A stretch of DNA of 64,000 bases, taken from contig NC_091975.1 in the NCBI RefSeq assembly GCF_036711975.1, positions 8,744,501-8,808,500 of the forward strand, given 5' to 3'. The position numbers were made by a program, and so were the translations under genes. Origin of the DNA: Onthophagus taurus. Taxonomy: Eukaryota; Arthropoda; Insecta; Coleoptera; Scarabaeidae. Positions 45,658 through 55,591 of the stretch are shown in pieces; position 1 is the stretch's first letter; every line of letters starts with the position of its first letter. The notes under the pieces were generated by a model. It was not told the DNA's origin. It searched no databases and worked only from the letters and a program-made list of their open reading frames with translations.

Positions 45658-46280
45658 TAGTGATGGGACGGTATTTGAGGAACGGTATTTCGGAGCGGTA
45701 TTTTTGAGGAGCGTACCGCTTCCACGCGATTTTAAAATACCCGTTACAGAACGTTACTAATATATTTTATTATAAAAATTGTGACATCATTCCCTCCTTT
45801 ATTTCTAAAACTCCAATTATAACGACGTTTCGGGAAATGTTCCCATCATCAGGTTAATAATACTCTTATTATTTAAATGTGTCCACAGCAACAGAAAATA
45901 ACATAAAATCCTCGGAACTGCATGTATGCTCCTCAGTTTTGTTAAACCAGCCTTTATATCCCAATAATATACTTTAGTCGGAAATCGTAATTATAGTTTT
46001 GTTTGATTAAAATGTAATTTATTAACACATCTAATTTAGCTGACTTAGTGAAAAAATTAGGTTATGAATAGGTTATGTTTCCCTAAGTCAAGTATTCTAA
46101 TGGAACATACCATTCCTGCGCGATTTTTAAACTACCCGATTCTGGGTAGGGAATATATTATTTTTTCTAACTCATTACGAAACCAGTTTTTGCTCAAGGT
46201 CAAGGTATTTTGGAGCGATATTTTTGTGTAGCGACCGTTCCTGGAGCGCGACACGGTTATGAGTGGTATTCCCATCACTA
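45658..46280. mobile_element. hAT-like non-autonomous element with a nested hammerhead-like motif
   Basis: Perfect 8 bp duplication ATGTACTA (45650-45657 and 46281-46288) and ends TAGTGATGGGA...TTCCCATCACTA. Repeated GGTATTT(T/C)-GGAGCG motifs lie near both ends. No transposase. The middle holds the sequence at 45820-45856. Confidence 0.88.
45820..45856 (-). ncRNA. Hammerhead-ribozyme-like motif, copy 6 (best match)
   Basis: On the minus strand: TAAC (helix I), CTGATGA, extra T, GGGAA-CAT-TTCCC (five-pair helix II), GAA, ACGT (self-complementary helix III), C (the favoured GUC triplet), GTTA (pairs with TAAC). All core positions fit the hammerhead except the extra T. Helices I, II and III all differ from the other copies while still pairing. 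Confidence 0.7.
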
Positions 46281-46575
46281 ATGTACTAGCTCTATGTGAC
46301 TGTGGTTAGACCTATGATCACATACGGAGCAGCAGCCTGGTATAGGAAAGTCCGACAGACTTCAGTTATCAGTAAACTTTCACGAATTCAACGGGTAGCT
46401 GGATTGGCAATCTCTGGTGCGATAAGCACAACGCCAACTCTAGCAATGGAGGTTCTGCTTGGCCTATCTTCTCTACATTTGCATATAGAGAAAGTGGCTA
46501 GAACAACCATTTACATGCCCAAAACTATTCCGACATGTCATACTAATGGGCTGCGGAATTTTTTTCGAACACTGA

Positions 46576-47680
46576 CCAGGGTAATTGTACTTTGTTAACT
46601 TTGCTTGATTTCAGTAAGGCATTTGACACCATAAATCATAAAATGCTATTATCATTGTTACATTATATCGGCCTTGGGCCGGGTGCTATAAGATATTTTC
46701 AAAATTATTTGAGTCATAGGAGTCAGTATGTCAGTCTTCCAGCGGGCTGCTCTGGTTCTTTGGGGGTTTCTAGGGGAGTACCTCAGGGGAGTATAAATGG
46801 ACCGCTTCTTTTTATCATATATACATCTCAACTTTTCCGGAATATAACTGGTAATTACCATTTATATGCAGATGACTCTCAAATATATCATACTTTCAGT
46901 CCCAACGATATTTCAAGCGTGGTTGGCATGGTCAATGATGACCTACGTATAATTACGGATAGGGCCTTTAAGCATTGTTTAAACCTTAATCCTAGCAAAT
47001 CTCAAATTTTGTTGTTCGGGCCTAGTGGCAGGAGAGAGGCTATTGCAAATAACCTCCATGGTAAAATCTCCATTAACAGTACAGTGCTCCAGATGGGATC
47101 TGAGGCTAAGAGTCTGGGAGTGGTGCTTGATCCTGCTCTGCGATTTGATGCTCACGTCAGCGGTCTGATTAGGAAGTCTGTGGGAGGACTCAAAGCGCTG
47201 TATCCTGCTCGCGGTTTGTTGCCGCGCGATGTAAAAAAGTTGTTATGTGAAGCATTAATATTATCAAATTTTAACTTTTGCGATGTACTTTATGGACCTT
47301 GCTTGACTGTAGCAACATCGAGGAGAGTTCAGTTAATTCAAGACTCATGTCTGCGATACATATATGGGGTTAGGAAGTACGATAGGATCTCACATACCTT
47401 GTCTATGGCTAACTGGTTGAACATGGCTAACAGGAGGCGACTACATACGGCTTGTTTAATACACAAACTGCTCTGCAGCGGAAGGCCATCTTACTTGCAT
47501 AGCAGAATTAGGCATCGCACGGACGTTCATAATGTGAACATTAGGAGGAAATCACTTCTTGTTATACCGAAACGTAGGTTAATTCTATATACGCGATCAT
47601 TTTCCTATACGGTTCAGCAGGTATATAATGACGTTCATTATTATTGCAATAAAGGCATTTATTATTATTATTATTATAAG
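46576..47680 (+). mobile_element. 5'-truncated Jockey-like LINE
   Basis: CACTGA flanks it on both sides (46570-46575 and 47681-47686). It begins in the middle of the reverse transcriptase and ends in an (ATT)n tail at about 47660-47678. Removing it restores the older LINE frame (RTLT to DTVLSMP). Confidence 0.85.
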
Positions 47681-47686
47681 CACTGA
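46592..47686 (+). CDS. Reverse transcriptase fragment of the Jockey-like LINE
   Basis: An uninterrupted frame of about 360 codons, lacking the endonuclease and the start of the RT. RT motif A is LLDFSKAFDTINHKML, motif B is GVPQGSINGPLLF, and the catalytic motif is YHLYADDSQIY. A C-terminal conserved region follows: CLRYIYGVRKYDRISH and RIRHRTDVHNVNIRRKS. The intact frame marks it as the youngest insertion of this nest, although 5' truncation makes it non-autonomous. Confidence 0.85.
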   Translation: MLTLLDFSKAFDTINHKMLLSLLHYIGLGPGAIRYFQNYLSHRSQYVSLPAGCSGSLGVSRGVPQGSINGPLLFIIYTSQLFRNITGNYHLYADDSQIYHTFSPNDISSVVGMVNDDLRIITDRAFKHCLNLNPSKSQILLFGPSGRREAIANNLHGKISINSTVLQMGSEAKSLGVVLDPALRFDAHVSGLIRKSVGGLKALYPARGLLPRDVKKLLCEALILSNFNFCDVLYGPCLTVATSRRVQLIQDSCLRYIYGVRKYDRISHTLSMANWLNMANRRRLHTACLIHKLLCSGRPSYLHSRIRHRTDVHNVNIRRKSLLVIPKRRLILYTRSFSYTVQQVYNDVHYYCNKGIYYYYYYKH

Positions 47687-48622
47687 TACTGTGCTATCAA
47701 TGCCGTCAGATTTGGCGGGATCACTATCAGTGATTAATGTTCGATACCAGATTGTGCTGCCTGAGCGACAGTTCTGGATCGAAAATAAATATTCTCCTGG
47801 TTCAGGCAGATATTTGCATGTTCACAGATGGGTCAAAAACGCCGGAAGGGGTCGGAGCAGGAGTAGACTGCCAGACACCTCGAATTAAGCAAACCTACAG
47901 CCTGGGTACGTACTGTACTGTATTCCAGGCGGAAGTATTTGCTATTGAGAGAAGGGTGAAGAACATGACGAATTTTCTCAGACAGTCAAGCCGCTCTCCA
48001 GGCGCTGCAAGCCATGAAAACGGTGTAGGCTCTGGTTAATGATTGCAAGAGCACATTAAACACACTGAGTTGTGATAACAGAGTTTCTCTGATCTGGGTC
48101 CCGGTCATTCTGGGGTTGTTGGCAATGAAGTAGCAGATGAGCTAGCACGAGAGGGCAGTGCAGTATCATTTGCGATGGCCAAATATAGAATTGGACTGTG
48201 GGCTAAAGAAAGACTTCGCCCACTGCGGACCAATTCTCCTGGAATGAGACATGTTAAGGTGTTTATTAACATCGCCACTGTCAAATTCGGGAACTTTATA
48301 GGACTTGCTCGTAGCAGCATAAAAGTTCTAATGGGTGTCTTTACTGGGCATTGCCGATTAAAAGCACACCTCAACTTGTTAGGTTTAGCCGACGATGTTG
48401 AATGCCGACTATGTGCGGAGGAAGCAGAGACGGTTGAGCATGTTTTATGCCACTGGCCTGCTATTAACCGTATCAGATTCTCGATTTTTGGGTCGCAGTT
48501 TATCTCCTCAAAGGATCTGAATGACCTTTCACCAAGCAAGGTGAAATTTGATAACGATATCTATCGGGGTACAATAGATCCTTAGGGTCGCGGTGCAAGG
48601 TTGGTTGGTCCGCCTACCCGAT

Positions 48623-51417
48623 ATCGAGGGCTTCAAGTCAGAAGGGCGTATCAACCAATACTTGAATCTACAGGAAACAAAAAAAAACACATCAAAATTA
48701 CAATTTTTTGCAGTTTTTCTTCACAAAAACTAGAGAATATACAATTAGAAAGCTTATTATTAAGACAAGTTAATTAAAATTTTGACATCATGGATATTTT
48801 TCTACTAATTGAGCATACGCCTTTCTGTCTTGATATAATGTTTCACAAAAACTGTGAAAGAAAAAGACGTAAGTTGAATAAGAATATTTATTAACTTTGT
48901 TTATAGTGGTTTCAAAAAAAAAATAGAAAAATTCTAAGTTGGTAGGTGCAAAATTTATTATTTAGAAATTTCTTTTTGTTTTACGGCGCAGTAGTTTTTC
49001 TTTGAGTGCCTGCAGGGAAATTTCATCATCAGAGTTACTTTGCTCAACAGTGCTCCTTTCTACTGGTAGAGACTCATAAAAGTGATGATACTGCTGGGGT
49101 ATTACAGCATCGTTCTGTTTACGCATTTCTTGAAGGTTCACAAACTTTTTCTTATTTAAAGGTATACGAGAACTATACAGAGGATTAACATTGCTGTTAC
49201 ACATTTTTCTTGCTATTTTTCAAATCTCAGCCATTTAACTACCTTCCAGTTGACATATCCACCTGCCTCACTCCTTTTAGAGTTTACCATTACTTTATTC
49301 TTCAATTCTTTATAATTTAAAAAGTCGATATACTCCATCACCTGTACGTTGTACGGTTTTTTCTATTCGCCAGACGTACGACATTAACCCAGTCATTGGG
49401 CCAGTAGATTTTAGTATACTCTGAAGCACGTTCTATGGTGGCATGCATGGAATCACACTCCATGTGAGTGTGCCCTGGTTCTAAAAATTTCAAATCGATG
49501 ATTTGGAGGCTGGTGTGTTTTACAACTTCTAGGAGCATGCATGCCACTATGGAATTCTGATTCTGTCCAGGGCAACAGTCAGAATGAAGAACTAAATGAC
49601 GTGTTTCTTTTGGAAGAGACTGTATAAATTTCGAAAGGCATGTGGCTACTTCATTGGCTCCTCCATTTCCCTCGTATTCGGGCCAAACAAAGCAATGACC
49701 TTGCTGTTTTGCTGTTTCGTATATCGTGAAGTTAAATGTTGCTAACTTCCGTTTATAAAAAACTGGTTTAGCAAATAATAGTGATGAGTACAAGACAGCT
49801 TCAAGATCAAAATTGGCAGAAATATAGCTAGGATCTTCTTTTGTCTATAAAGCATCGCTTTTCTTTTCTTCCAATGCAGCTATTTTTCTACGAACATGAA
49901 GCTGATACTCAATTAATTTCTCAGCAAGTCGTTATTTGCAGGTATTTGCTCGAAGTGATGACACCAACATTGATCTTTTTTAGGAATGTGAAATCCTATA
50001 TTTTTTTTATCAGTAGTTCTCTATACGATGTTGTAGAAATAGGTTTTTGGTTCATTTCTGTACATTTCTTTTTGTAGAGTGAATACATTTTTTCTTTATT
50101 TAAAATTGATTCTAGATAATCTGTTTTAGTATCTCTCCTACACCAATGTGCTGGCACACGGGGGAAAGAATCGATGTGATTCTCTGCGAATTTAATTGTT
50201 TTTTCTGTATGCTTAAACCCTGGACGGTGCTTACCACGATTATCAGGAGAAGGAATATCAGCAACATTGCGACTTGCTTTTTCTAAAGCTGTTCTCATCA
50301 TCTTTTCGGAAATATCCAACGTTTGTAAAAAGAAGTTCTTGCAGACCTGAGTTTTTTTTCCTTCAAATTTCAGGAAGACTGACAGATTTTTGATGGATCA
50401 CATTAGTTGCAATGAAATCGCACTGCCTATTCAAATCGCCAAGTTGCCAGAAAGCAGAGCAAATTTGTGATTTACCTTCATCGGGAATCGCAAGGTGAGA
50501 TTTGCGTAAACAGGGACACTCAATTCCTATATTTCTTGATTTTCGTTCTAGCCTAATTTTTTTTGAAGTTGTTGTGTAAGAAACTCCTAAGTTTCTTTTT
50601 TGTTTCCTCGTAGTTTTTATCCAAGTATTTGGGTCGCCACGTTTCGCTCCCACTCTCTTCTGTTGCAAATCTAATTTATTAGAATCTACAGTATTTCTTT
50701 CGGTATCTGCTACTACTGGTGTTGTAACCTTAACTTGTTCAATTACTATACCGTCATCGTTCGAAGACGAACTGGGTTTATAAGCAGGGTCAGCATCCGA
50801 ATCATAATAATGTTCTTCGTCTTCTTGCTCTATTAAATCAATTTCATTTATGTCTAGTGCAGCTTCCTGTTGTGCAGCATAACAACAGGATGGTTGTCCT
50901 ACACTAATAATAATTAGGTATATAAATCAAGAATAATATCACATTCATTGTTACTCACCATTTTCTTCAGGAAGTTTTAACATGTGCAATATGTATTCAG
51001 ACCTAGATTTTCCAGCGTACATAGTTGATTATTTATTTATTGCTTATTATCAAAATCTACTGGCACTTGACTCTTAACTATAAACACACTAAACTGTCAC
51101 GAATTCACATGTGTTTATGACAGAAAGTGAGGTTAGGTTGATGATAAACACGAATACGCCTCTCTGACCCGGTAAGATCTAGAAACTAATGAGAGGCGTA
51201 TGTACTTACGCCTCTCTGACTAGATTCTTAATACATATTTGGTTTATACGCCTAGCTAATTTTTGCACATGCGTACAAAATGGTCACTCAAATCATACGC
51301 CTCACTGTCCTGACGTGAGAATGATAATAACCCGTTTATATACATAATTATGTCCAGTTGCTCAAATTTGCACAAAATGGTTGATACACCCCTCTGACTT
51401 GAAGCCCTCGATATGTA
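48623..51417 (-). mobile_element. 2.8 kb TIR transposon of an unassigned family
   Basis: Inverted ends: TCGAGGGCTTCAAGTCAGAA with GGGCGTATCAACCA on the left, and TGGTTGATACACCCCTCTGA with CTTGAAGCCCTCGA on the right; flanking TA is likely. Subterminal copies of TACGCCTCTCTGAC lie at 51155 and 51207, with diverged ones at 51246, 51296 and about 48824, and an inverted one at 51190. A degenerate intron-containing gene lies inside. Confidence 0.8.
48962..51022 (-). pseudogene. Transposase-like gene of an uncharacterised insect family
   Basis: The start exon 50959-51022 (MYAGKSRSEYILHMLKLPEE) has donor GTGAGT and joins in phase to 50898 (GQPSCCYAAQQEA, acidic stretch). Next come CPCLRKSHLAIPDEGKSQIC and, after a frameshift near 50370, LKFEGKKTQVCKNFFLQTLD, RRDTKTDYLESILNKEKMY, IPKKDQCWCHHFEQIP, FYKRKLATFNFTIYETAKQQ, LHSDCCPGQNQNSIVACML and FLEPGHTHMECDSMHATIE. 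The SDCCPGQN and GHTHMECD blocks recall proteins common in insects and cnidarians and could carry acidic catalytic residues. I cannot name the superfamily. At least three frameshifts and one stop, so inactive. Confidence 0.65.
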
Positions 51418-51560
51418 GTCTATTTAATGTAATGCAATGTATTGAGGATCTATCCTTGTTCACTTCCACCAGCTGCTGTCTCTCTTTAAAGTAGGATGTT
51501 AATAGTTTGTGTGAGATACCCCTAATGCCATAATAGCACAACTTTTGTAGTAGCATATTG
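51418..51560 (-). pseudogene. Small LINE reverse transcriptase fragment
   Basis: Minus strand: KLCYYGIRGISHKLLTSYF then KERQQLVEVN, the YGIRG...SYL-R-Q block of Jockey/CR1-type reverse transcriptases. It lies just outside the right end of the TIR transposon. Confidence 0.6.
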
Positions 51561-52136
51561 TACTACTATATTGTCCTTTATTCCATAATAATGTTTTCTT
51601 TCTTTGTTTATTAGCAAACTTTTTGTTTGCTTTTTTCTTCGCTTTTCCTTTTTATATTTTCTGTATGCTTGATATGATTCTTCATTTCGGTCAACTAGCG
51701 CTATGGTATATAATGCATTGAAAGTTTTATTGCTTGTTTTTTATGCTTGGAAATATGTAAAGAATGCATACTGGAAGGTATCATACGATCTCTCCACTTT
51801 GCAAACCTGGAACTGCTGCTACTATGGATGCGATACTTCTTTAACTTTTATCGATAAATCCAGCGCTTCCGCAATAAATATGTTACAATCATATTTAAAA
51901 GATTAATTAATTTTGTAACTAAAATTGAAGTCATTTACCTTCAATTTAATACCACAAAAAAAAATGATTACAAAACAGAACTTTTAAACCGTATAAAATA
52001 CCAATTTTCCACTCATTCAACCATGAAAAATCTTCACACCTCAAAAAAAAACGTTTAAAGATCAACAAAAAACCACCATACTTCCTATTGTGAAGTATAA
52101 AGGAAGACCTAATCAACCAAACTACCTGAATAACAA
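51561..52136. other. Intergenic stretch upstream of the Gly/His-rich protein gene
   Basis: No recognised repeat or coding exon. A 67-codon open frame at 51703 shows no family features. The 3' part is the likely promoter region. Confidence 0.4.
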
Positions 52137-52145
52137 GTATAAATA
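52137..52145 (+). promoter_or_regulatory. TATA box of the Gly/His-rich protein gene
   Basis: GTATAAATA, 81 bp before the start codon, with TCAACCAGTTCG about 30 bp downstream as a likely start site. TATA-driven promoters are usual for insect cuticle and secreted-protein genes. Confidence 0.6.
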
Positions 52146-52225
52146 CCCAAAACATTTTCAAGAAAAATCACACTCAACCAGTTCGATTCTTAAGTGACAC
52201 ATCTTAAAAAAAAACGTTTATAAAA

Positions 52226-53522
52226 ATGAATCGTTTTAAATCAACACTATTTCTGGTACTCTTTTTGGGAGTTAACAACGCGAGATCGTTTAAATCGTTC
52301 CATGAAGACGTGGAAGGCTCGGAAACAAGCGTTCCTATTGGATTAGGTTCCAATTTTATCGATCATTATGGTGGAAATTCCTTTATTGGCGGAAGAAATA
52401 ATTTTGGAGGTGATCAATTAGGTTATCAAAACGATTTTGGAGCTCACCAAGGATTAGGTGGAATTCAATCGAGACATATTCGAAATGGTTTTTCCGGAGG
52501 AGTTGGATCATTTCATGGTGGTGGAGGTAATCAAGGATTTGATACATCTTTAGGAGGAAATTTTGGTTATCATGGATCTGGTTCAATTAATGGTGGATCT
52601 TTAGGAAGACATTTTGGAAATAGTGGATCAACTGGTTCAATTAATGGGGGAGGATTAATTAATGGTGGATCTTTAGGAAGAAATTTTGGAAATGGTGGAT
52701 ATCACGGATCAACTGGTTCGATTAATGGATTAGGAAATAGTGGATATCACGGATCAATTCATGGTGGATCAATCATAAATCATCATCCACATGGTGGCGA
52801 AATAATCGATCAAAGCAGTTATAACAGTGGAAAGAAAAATTTAGAAGACGGAAGTTTTGAAAAATCATCAGGAAATCGAATTGCTGAATTGAGCCAAGGT
52901 GAAAATGGTTTTACCCAAGGAAAAGTTGGCCAACAAAGTAGTAAAGGCGATTTAGGTTATTTCAACGACCAACAAGCGGCTAAAAAACTTCAAGAAGATG
53001 GAAAAATTTACAACGGAGCCCAACAATTCAATCAGCAAGGTAAAATAATCAAGAAATTTTAATTTTTAAATTAATTTTTGAAATTTAGGTCAAAACGCAA
53101 ACGAAAATAAACAACAATTAGGACATAAAAAGGGTCACGTTGTAAAAGGATTCAAATCATCCCATCATAAAGACGAAACTGGAAAAACCGAAGAATTTTA
53201 CGATGAGGCTCACGATGAAGGAGACAATTTCAATTTTAGAGGACAAAATGGGAAATACGGGGAAGGTTCTCAATTATCAGTCAAAGGAGGACATGATGAT
53301 AGTTTTTATAACGCCGATGAACGCAAGAAACAAGGTCATTACGATGGGCAACAATACATTAATAAAAACAACGCCGATCAAGGACAATACGGTCAAAATA
53401 AATACATTGGAAACGGGCAGATTTACGGTGTTAATAACGGGGTTGATCAACAAGCCCTTTTGGGACACCAAGAACATAATCGATTGTATAAACAACACCC
53501 TTATTATTCACATTTTTATTAA
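52226..53522 (+). CDS. Secreted Gly/His-rich protein, DUF4779-like
   Basis: Two exons, 52226-53039 and 53089-53522, separated by a 49 bp intron (phase 1, CAAG/GTAAAA donor, AATTTAG acceptor), give 415 residues. The signal peptide is about residues 1-20 (FKSTLFLVLFLGVNNARS). Residues about 50-200 are a Gly/Ser/His-rich repeat (SINGGSLGRHFGN, GGYHGSTGSING, GYHGSIHGGS). The C-terminal half contains HKKGHVVKGFKSSHHKDET with GKTEEFYDEAHDEG, which I recall as typical of an insect family of secreted proteins (DUF4779). A structural role in cuticle or another extracellular matrix is an inference; no enzymatic motif is present. Confidence 0.85.
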
Positions 53523-53558
53523 ATTGTTAAAATTTTTGTAAAAATGATTCGATATGAA

Positions 53559-53564
53559 AATAAA
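53559..53564 (+). terminator. Polyadenylation signal
   Basis: AATAAA 37 bp after the stop codon of the Gly/His-rich protein gene. Confidence 0.65.
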
Positions 53565-53949
53565 GTTAAATAACATTAAAAACACTTAAAAGGTTTAAAA
53601 ACTTTATCTATAATCGACAAATAATATATTAAATGCACTTCAATATGTCATGCACCTGTCCATTTGGGGTTATAATCTTTCTTTCTTAGAGATACGATCT
53701 AATTATCCTTATCAAATACTCACTCACATTTTCTCTTTAACTATATTTGCCCAAGGCAACATGAGCATAGCGGAGAGTTGCTGATTTTTAAGTGATCTTT
53801 TCTACTACACTTTGCACTTTTTGACTAATTGAAGATTTTCTATCTCTCTGTTTAGTCTCTCTCTTATCAACAAATTGACCACTATTTGAACAATACAATT
53901 AGTACTAAACAACATCAAACTACAGTGGTAAAAGTTCAAACTGCTTAAT
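53565..53949. other. Intergenic stretch
   Basis: I see no gene or repeat family here; it leads into a LINE fragment. Confidence 0.4.
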
Positions 53950-54362
53950 ATCTGTAGGAGCAACGTACATACCACCGAGACATAACCTCAAAAGAGAAGA
54001 TTATCAGGAAATTCTACTACATCTCGACAACAAATTTATACTTGGAGGAGACTTTAATGCAAAACTTATGTCTTGGGGTTCTCGCTTGACAAATACAAAA
54101 GGAAGAGAACTGAACCATGCAATAGAGGCCCTAAATTGTGAGGTGCTCTCCACTGGGAAGCCAACTTACTGGCCAACAGATAAAAGTAAAATTCCAGACC
54201 TGCTTGATTTTTTTATTACGAAAAATATTTCGCTTAACTTCGTAAACATAGAAGAAGAGCTAGGGCTGGACTCAGATCACTCACCAGTAATTATTACTCT
54301 AAATAACAAAGTATGTAACAAAGAACCCTTTTTATCACTAACTAATAAACTCACTAATAGGA
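53950..54362 (+). pseudogene. Jockey-type LINE endonuclease fragment
   Basis: Plus strand: TYIPPRHNLKREDYQEIL, then KFILGGDFNAKLMSWGSRLT, TGKPTYWPTDKSKIPDLLDF and LGLDSDHSPVIITL. These are the GDFNAKH-, PDL-DFF- and SDHSPV-type motifs of the apurinic-like endonuclease. It is interrupted at about 54362 by the (AAT)n tail of the opposite-strand LINE. Confidence 0.8.
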
Positions 54363-54627
54363 ATAATAATAATAATTCATTTATTGACTTGATAACAAAA
54401 ACCTAATTCAAACATATAATAACATATCAAAATAAAAATACTATTAATTAAATCAAGTCAACTCGGACGATTGTCAGAGGAGGTTTAGATAAACAACTCT
54501 GATTTTCACAATCGCCCGAAAATACTATAAATAAGAAAAGAATAAAAGAAAACAGATAAGTCGAGAAAACACGCAAAACGTGACAAAACACAAAAGAACA
54601 AAAACAAAATTGTTTTTTCAAGAAACA

Positions 54628-55165
54628 TCAAAAAACAAATTGTAATTTAAATGCCTTTTTGAAGGTAGGCACTGATTGTTTAGAGCGCAAAGCTTCCGGC
54701 AGAGAATTCCAAAAATCAGCAATTCTGTAAGAAAAAGACCTTTTAAACAGTTGGGTGCTATGAGGCAGGATAGACAGGCAGTTCTTTCTGCGGACGTTTA
54801 TATTATGAACGTCCGTTCTAAATCTGATTTTATTGTGCAAGTAAGCCGGAGTTTTGAACATAATAATTTTGAAAAATAATACTCCCTCATGAAAAATTCT
54901 CCTTGCTTTCATACTCAGCCACCGTATCTCGGGCAACTTGTAAGAGATTCTTTGATTTCGACGTATACCAAATATCAAACGAAGACACGCCCCCTGGACT
55001 CGTTGGACTCGTGCCGCAGCATCTGCACGCAGATGAGGTCCATAAACAGCGTTGAAGTGATTAAACCGAGAAAGTATCAACGTGTCAGTGAGCAAGGCTC
55101 TACTTTGCGTGCTTAAAATGTGACGGTTGGCGTATAAAGACTTTAGCGTGGCATACGAACATCTA
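54628..55165 (-). pseudogene. LINE reverse transcriptase C-terminal part
   Basis: TLKSLYANRHILSTQSRALL, TDTLILSRFNHFNAVYGPHL, ACLRLIFGIRRNQRISYK, RFRTDVHNINVRRKNCLSIL, SFSYRIADFWNSLPEALRS. The frame is open to the natural stop, but the catalytic core upstream is missing. Confidence 0.8.
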
Positions 55166-55174
55166 ATTAAGTGT

Positions 55175-55591
55175 GAATAAGGAAATAAAAGACAATATTT
55201 GAACTTCGCACTTGCATAAATTGTTTAATTTAAATCGGTACCGGTTTCGAAGTATGTTACTTCATCTTCAGCCGAAAATGTCAAAAGGCGAAGCCAACAG
55301 GCATATTCATATGAAATTTGAAAAGTTTGAAAAGTTGAAAAAATATTTTAATCATAAGTAACATCCAGAGTATAAAATGCGTCGTTAATCAATATAAAAA
55401 AACAAAATGGAGGTAATGTAAAACGAAAAAAAAGAGACTGAAAGTCTCTGAGTCTCTTCTTCTCGCTCCGCCAAGATGGTCACATGTAATTTTTAACTTT
55501 TAACACGTAATTTTCAAGAATATTTTATACAATCATCGCTTTTCATTCATTTCATTACAAATTTATCACACGCTTCACGTTTTACATAGTA
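55175..55591. mobile_element. Insertion with hammerhead-like end, inside the LINE
   Basis: Begins near ACTTCGCACTTGC with a Penelope-type end (copy at 55235-55275). No coding sequence is visible. TACATAGT(A/G)CTATGCCAT is duplicated at about 55583-55628, beside the right junction. Exact borders unknown. Confidence 0.4.
55235..55275 (-). ncRNA. Hammerhead-ribozyme-like motif, copy 7
   Basis: Minus strand: TCGG (helix I), CTGAAGA, extra T, GAAG-TAACATA-CTTC (helix II), GAA, ACCGGT, A, CCGA (pairs with TCGG). The core is intact apart from the extra T. The helix I and helix II sequences are unique to this copy. Confidence 0.6.

Larger units (their letters stand above)
43640..48600 (+). pseudogene. 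Old LINE with RNase H domain, interrupted by three insertions
   Basis: Host pieces are 43640-43930, 44864-45657, 46281-46575 and 47681-48600; their translations continue across each insertion. The first piece reads KTKRESWRRFCEGVKDTP and FKPFKSPVEDNIFPALLQ. The second reads HQYAYQAGKSAELVLHNLVG and WIRNMLDSRIVSTSLHDDT, with the YADD region broken, then INQQKTIVVLFTRKRK. The third reads MITYGAAAWYRKVRQTSVIS. The fourth holds RNase H pieces (FTDGSKTPEGVGAGV, then GVVGNEVADELAREGS) and the end CRLCAEEAETVEHVLCHWPA. The RNase H points to the I/LOA/R1 group. It has many stops and frameshifts. Confidence 0.8.

Noticed and set aside
51703..51906. 67-codon plus-strand frame before the Gly/His-rich protein gene
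   Set aside because: No conserved motif, and possibly part of a decayed LINE on the other strand.
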